From: Verrucomicrobiales bacterium | GTDB taxonomy: Bacteria; Verrucomicrobiota; Verrucomicrobiia; Limisphaerales; SXQI01 | NCBI GenBank assembly: GCA_028293365.1 | Contig: JAQGOX010000424.1 | Coordinates: 1-9,279 of the forward strand | DNA: 9,279 nucleotides | Reading direction: 5' to 3' | Part shown: positions 7,219 through 9,279 of the stretch, in pieces | How positions within the stretch are numbered: the first letter of the stretch is position 1 | Layout: every line of letters starts with the position of its first letter | Notes under the pieces: model-generated | Told to the model about the DNA's origin: nothing | Database searches by the model: none | The model's input: only the letters and a program-made list of their open reading frames with translations | Made by a program: the position numbers and the translations under genes

Positions 7219-7725
7219 TCATTTAACCGTCAAACCGATGGTGCTTGGTGAAGAATAGATCGGTTTACCCTTCCGGGGTACATAGCGAGCGATCACGGTT
7301 ACACTGTGCCCCGGGGGTTTGTCGGGTCCCCAGGGCAATGCCAAACGATAGCCCAGCCCCATTGAAGTTTCTCCAGAAACCAGTTTTAGCTGGTTGGGAG
7401 TGAAGGACCACATATGCCGCGGCTTGTTCGCTTCTGGATTGGTCGCCTGACCAGGGGTATCAAACATCAATATGTCCAGGGTTCCCGAACGAATCGCCAA
7501 ACCCTTGGCAACTGTTGTGGTGCTTGCATAAATACGAACGCCGACTCCGTCCGGCCCGGGTATGTTGTCCAAATTCAACGCTGCAGGAACGCCGAACAAA
7601 TGAATCTCTTCCGGACTCGTGCCGGGAGTTACAGTCGCACACCCGCAAACCAAGCAACAGGCGGCGGCTACGTAAAGGCGCCGTCGAAAATTGCCTAATT
7701 TATTCGAAAAAAACACAAAACCCAT
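7219..7725 (-). CDS. Small predicted lipoprotein, unknown function, coupled to the secretin gene
   Basis: I do not recognise the family of this 168-residue protein. The N-terminus has a basic n-region (FRRR), a hydrophobic stretch and a lipobox-like VCGC with predicted lipidated Cys29, so it is probably an exported lipoprotein. The rest looks mostly beta-stranded, with VGVRIYAS, LDILMFDTPG, LGYRLALPWG and SVTVIARYVP suggesting a compact beta-sandwich; it has no obvious catalytic motif. Its ATG shares one base with the secretin stop codon (TAATG at 7723-7727 read on -) and has no Shine-Dalgarno sequence, so translation probably depends on ribosomes finishing the secretin. That coupling suggests a role with the secretin, perhaps as an assembly or pilotin-like partner, but this is inference from position only. 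Confidence 0.8.
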   Translation of the reverse strand: MGFVFFSNKLGNFRRRLYVAAACCLVCGCATVTPGTSPEEIHLFGVPAALNLDNIPGPDGVGVRIYASTTTVAKGLAIRSGTLDILMFDTPGQATNPEANKPRHMWSFTPNQLKLVSGETSMGLGYRLALPWGPDKPPGHSVTVIARYVPRKGKPIYSSPSTIGLTVK

Positions 7726-9279
7726 TATGATTTGGGTTGCGGCAATTTCTTTTCCTGGAAGATCGGATCCGGGTAAAGCGGGTCAAGCAGTTGCTTCTGC
7801 AAGGGATCCCGTTTGATTTCATCTTTGATACCCGATTTGTCCAATTGCTCGCGCGTGTAATCTTCGATCGTCCGAATATTGGGGGTGCTATCGGCAACCT
7901 CAAGCACCTGTGGAGTCAATAGAATCAAAAGTTCTTTTCGATTGCGTTGCGAATGCTTGCTGCGGAAGAGCACACCCATGTAGGGAATATCTCCCAGCCA
8001 GGGCACTTTCAACGTTCGCATATCATCCGTAGTTTCGATTAATCCGCCGATAATAACGGTTTGCCCGCTCTGGACAGTTACCGTGGTCGTAGCACGACGC
8101 TCGTTGATGATGGGAACGTTGGCCGATTTATTGATGTTCACGGTGGAACTGCTGATCGAGCTATTGGTTGTTCCGATTTCCATTTTTACAAATCCGTCGG
8201 GACTGATCTTGGGGGTCACAGTCATGTTAACCCCAATGTCCTCGTAACGGAATGAATTGATAGTATCCCCTAGCTGAGTCACACGGCTGTCCGTAATCAG
8301 CGGAACACGCTGCCCGACATTGATGCTGGCTGGCTTATTGTCAGCCGTCACAATTTGCGGACGACTCAACACTTCAAGGCGTCCTTCGTCTTTCAACGCT
8401 TTCAAAAGAAACGAAAAATCTCCCCCGGCCGAAGTGCTGGAAAATCCAGTCAACTGATCCTTCAGGTTGAAATCAGTGCCGATGCCGTAATTTACATTCC
8501 CCTGTTTCCCGTTATAGCTCCACTGGAAACCGAGATCGGTGAGGGCATCAAGGGTCACCTCAGCCAGCATAACCTGAATGAGAACCTGGGATTGAGGTTT
8601 ATCGAGCTCGTCGATGATATCTTTGATCTGATTGAAGTAGCGGGGGTTGGCGGATACCAGGAGAGTATTGCTCAACTGCTCGGCCACAACAGCAACCTCA
8701 CGTTCGAGAACGCGCTGGTCGTTTCCAATGGCCTGCGCACCGAGTACAGTGCTGACCCGTTGGCGTTCCTGGTCGAGGAATGTCCGTATTGCGGTGGCCA
8801 CATCGGCGGCCTGGGAATTTTTCAGTCTCACGACCTCCGTCTTGCGCTCGTTGGCCGGGCTGGAATCCAGTGAGTCAATGATTTGGGAAACAAGCTCGAC
8901 GTAATGGTCCGTTCCGCCGACCAGCAGGCTGTTCGTGCGCAAATCAACAGTAACAGTCAGCGCATTTTGCTCGGCCGTCCCTACCGTCGCGGAAGCAACC
9001 TCCTCGTCCGAAATAGGAGCACCCGTTTCGTCGAGGTTCGGTCGCACCAGAGTGTATTGAATCGATCGTTGCTGTGTGGATGCTCCCGGAACGGCTGTCA
9101 TACGAAACATCGACATCAGCAAGTCGGCCATCTGCCGGGCATCAGCATTTTGCAGCGCGAAAACCTTGATCTTGGCTTTTTGGGGCGAGCTGGCATCGAG
9201 CCTTCCGATGATCTGCTCGTGAAAATTCATATAATCGACCGGCCCTGAAACAATCAACGAATTCATGCGAGCATCCGCG
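7725..9279 (-). CDS. gspD: Type II secretion system-type secretin (GspD-like), N-terminus beyond the window
   Basis: Secretins form multimeric outer-membrane channels for type II secretion, type IV pili or related machines. The frame is open through the right edge and the ATG at 9266 lies inside the conserved DARMNSLIVSG, so it is not the start. Numbering from that Met, three periplasmic N-type repeats are visible: the tail of one (1-25), a second (~32-135, with TNSLLVGG) and a third (~142-222, with NTLLVSANPRYFNQIKDIIDELD). The secretin core covers ~225-455: VLIQVMLAEV, LEVLSRPQIVTADNKPASI, VGQRVPL, TVQSGQTVIIGGLI and VPWLGDIPYMGVLF, ending RKELLILLTPQVL. A ~58-residue C-terminal tail follows. 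The second repeat carries an unusual ~30-residue insert. VPWLGDIPYMG favours GspD over PilQ, but a pilus or other secretin is possible. It is the first visible gene of a minus-strand block. Confidence 0.93.
   Translation of the reverse strand, partial: ADARMNSLIVSGPVDYMNFHEQIIGRLDASSPQKAKIKVFALQNADARQMADLLMSMFRMTAVPGASTQQRSIQYTLVRPNLDETGAPISDEEVASATVGTAEQNALTVTVDLRTNSLLVGGTDHYVELVSQIIDSLDSSPANERKTEVVRLKNSQAADVATAIRTFLDQERQRVSTVLGAQAIGNDQRVLEREVAVVAEQLSNTLLVSANPRYFNQIKDIIDELDKPQSQVLIQVMLAEVTLDALTDLGFQWSYNGKQGNVNYGIGTDFNLKDQLTGFSSTSAGGDFSFLLKALKDEGRLEVLSRPQIVTADNKPASINVGQRVPLITDSRVTQLGDTINSFRYEDIGVNMTVTPKISPDGFVKMEIGTTNSSISSSTVNINKSANVPIINERRATTTVTVQSGQTVIIGGLIETTDDMRTLKVPWLGDIPYMGVLFRSKHSQRNRKELLILLTPQVLEVADSTPNIRTIEDYTREQLDKSGIKDEIKRDPLQKQLLDPLYPDPIFQEKKLPQPKS

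Noticed and set aside
8355..8873. 172-codon frame antisense to the secretin
   Set aside because: The opposite strand encodes conserved secretin and N-domain motifs throughout; the antisense frame shows no family features.

Overview
The window looks like chromosomal DNA of a Verrucomicrobiota-type bacterium from the PVC superphylum; this is an inference. Three features support it. First, a GreA module sits at the end of a much longer protein, as in the extended GreA of Chlamydiae. Second, the secreted protease ends in a short C-terminal domain (YEIQSSNDLLNW ... FYRLLV) of the kind common on verrucomicrobial exported proteins. Third, the gene mix is a general secretin, copper/Sco proteins and unusual SDR enzymes. 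Coding density is high and base composition is fairly even. I see no mobile element, rRNA, tRNA or CRISPR array.

Layout from left to right. A 5'-truncated greA-like gene on + (1-1118) ends at a perfect intrinsic terminator (1151-1184). The right arm of that terminator carries the stop codon of a convergent Sco1/SenC lipoprotein gene on - (1173-2081), which has a fused CusF-type copper domain. An 86-base divergent spacer separates it from aroB on + (2168-3259). The spacer holds a good sigma70-like promoter placed so close to the aroB ATG that the transcript may be leaderless. A 200-base spacer with several small inverted repeats follows. Next is a secreted subtilase-fold protease on + (3460-5619) that lacks the subtilisin His and carries a sedolisin-like Glu.

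The right part is a block of three genes on -, read from the right edge leftwards. A type II-type secretin (GspD-like) is truncated by the window end (7725-9279). A small lipoprotein overlaps its stop codon by one base (7219-7725). A 517-residue SDR-like protein follows after 16 bases (5649-7202); it has a CxxC...CxxC motif and a non-canonical catalytic site. This block meets the protease gene tail to tail with only 29 bases between stops.

Functionally the window is a mosaic: transcription fidelity (GreA), copper handling and cytochrome oxidase maturation (CusF-Sco), the shikimate pathway (AroB), an exported protease and an outer-membrane secretin. The secretin and small lipoprotein probably work together, because of their overlap. 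The SDR-like gene is probably co-transcribed with them, but its role is unknown. The least described parts are the SDR-like protein, the Glu-containing protease and the long N-terminal part of the GreA fusion.
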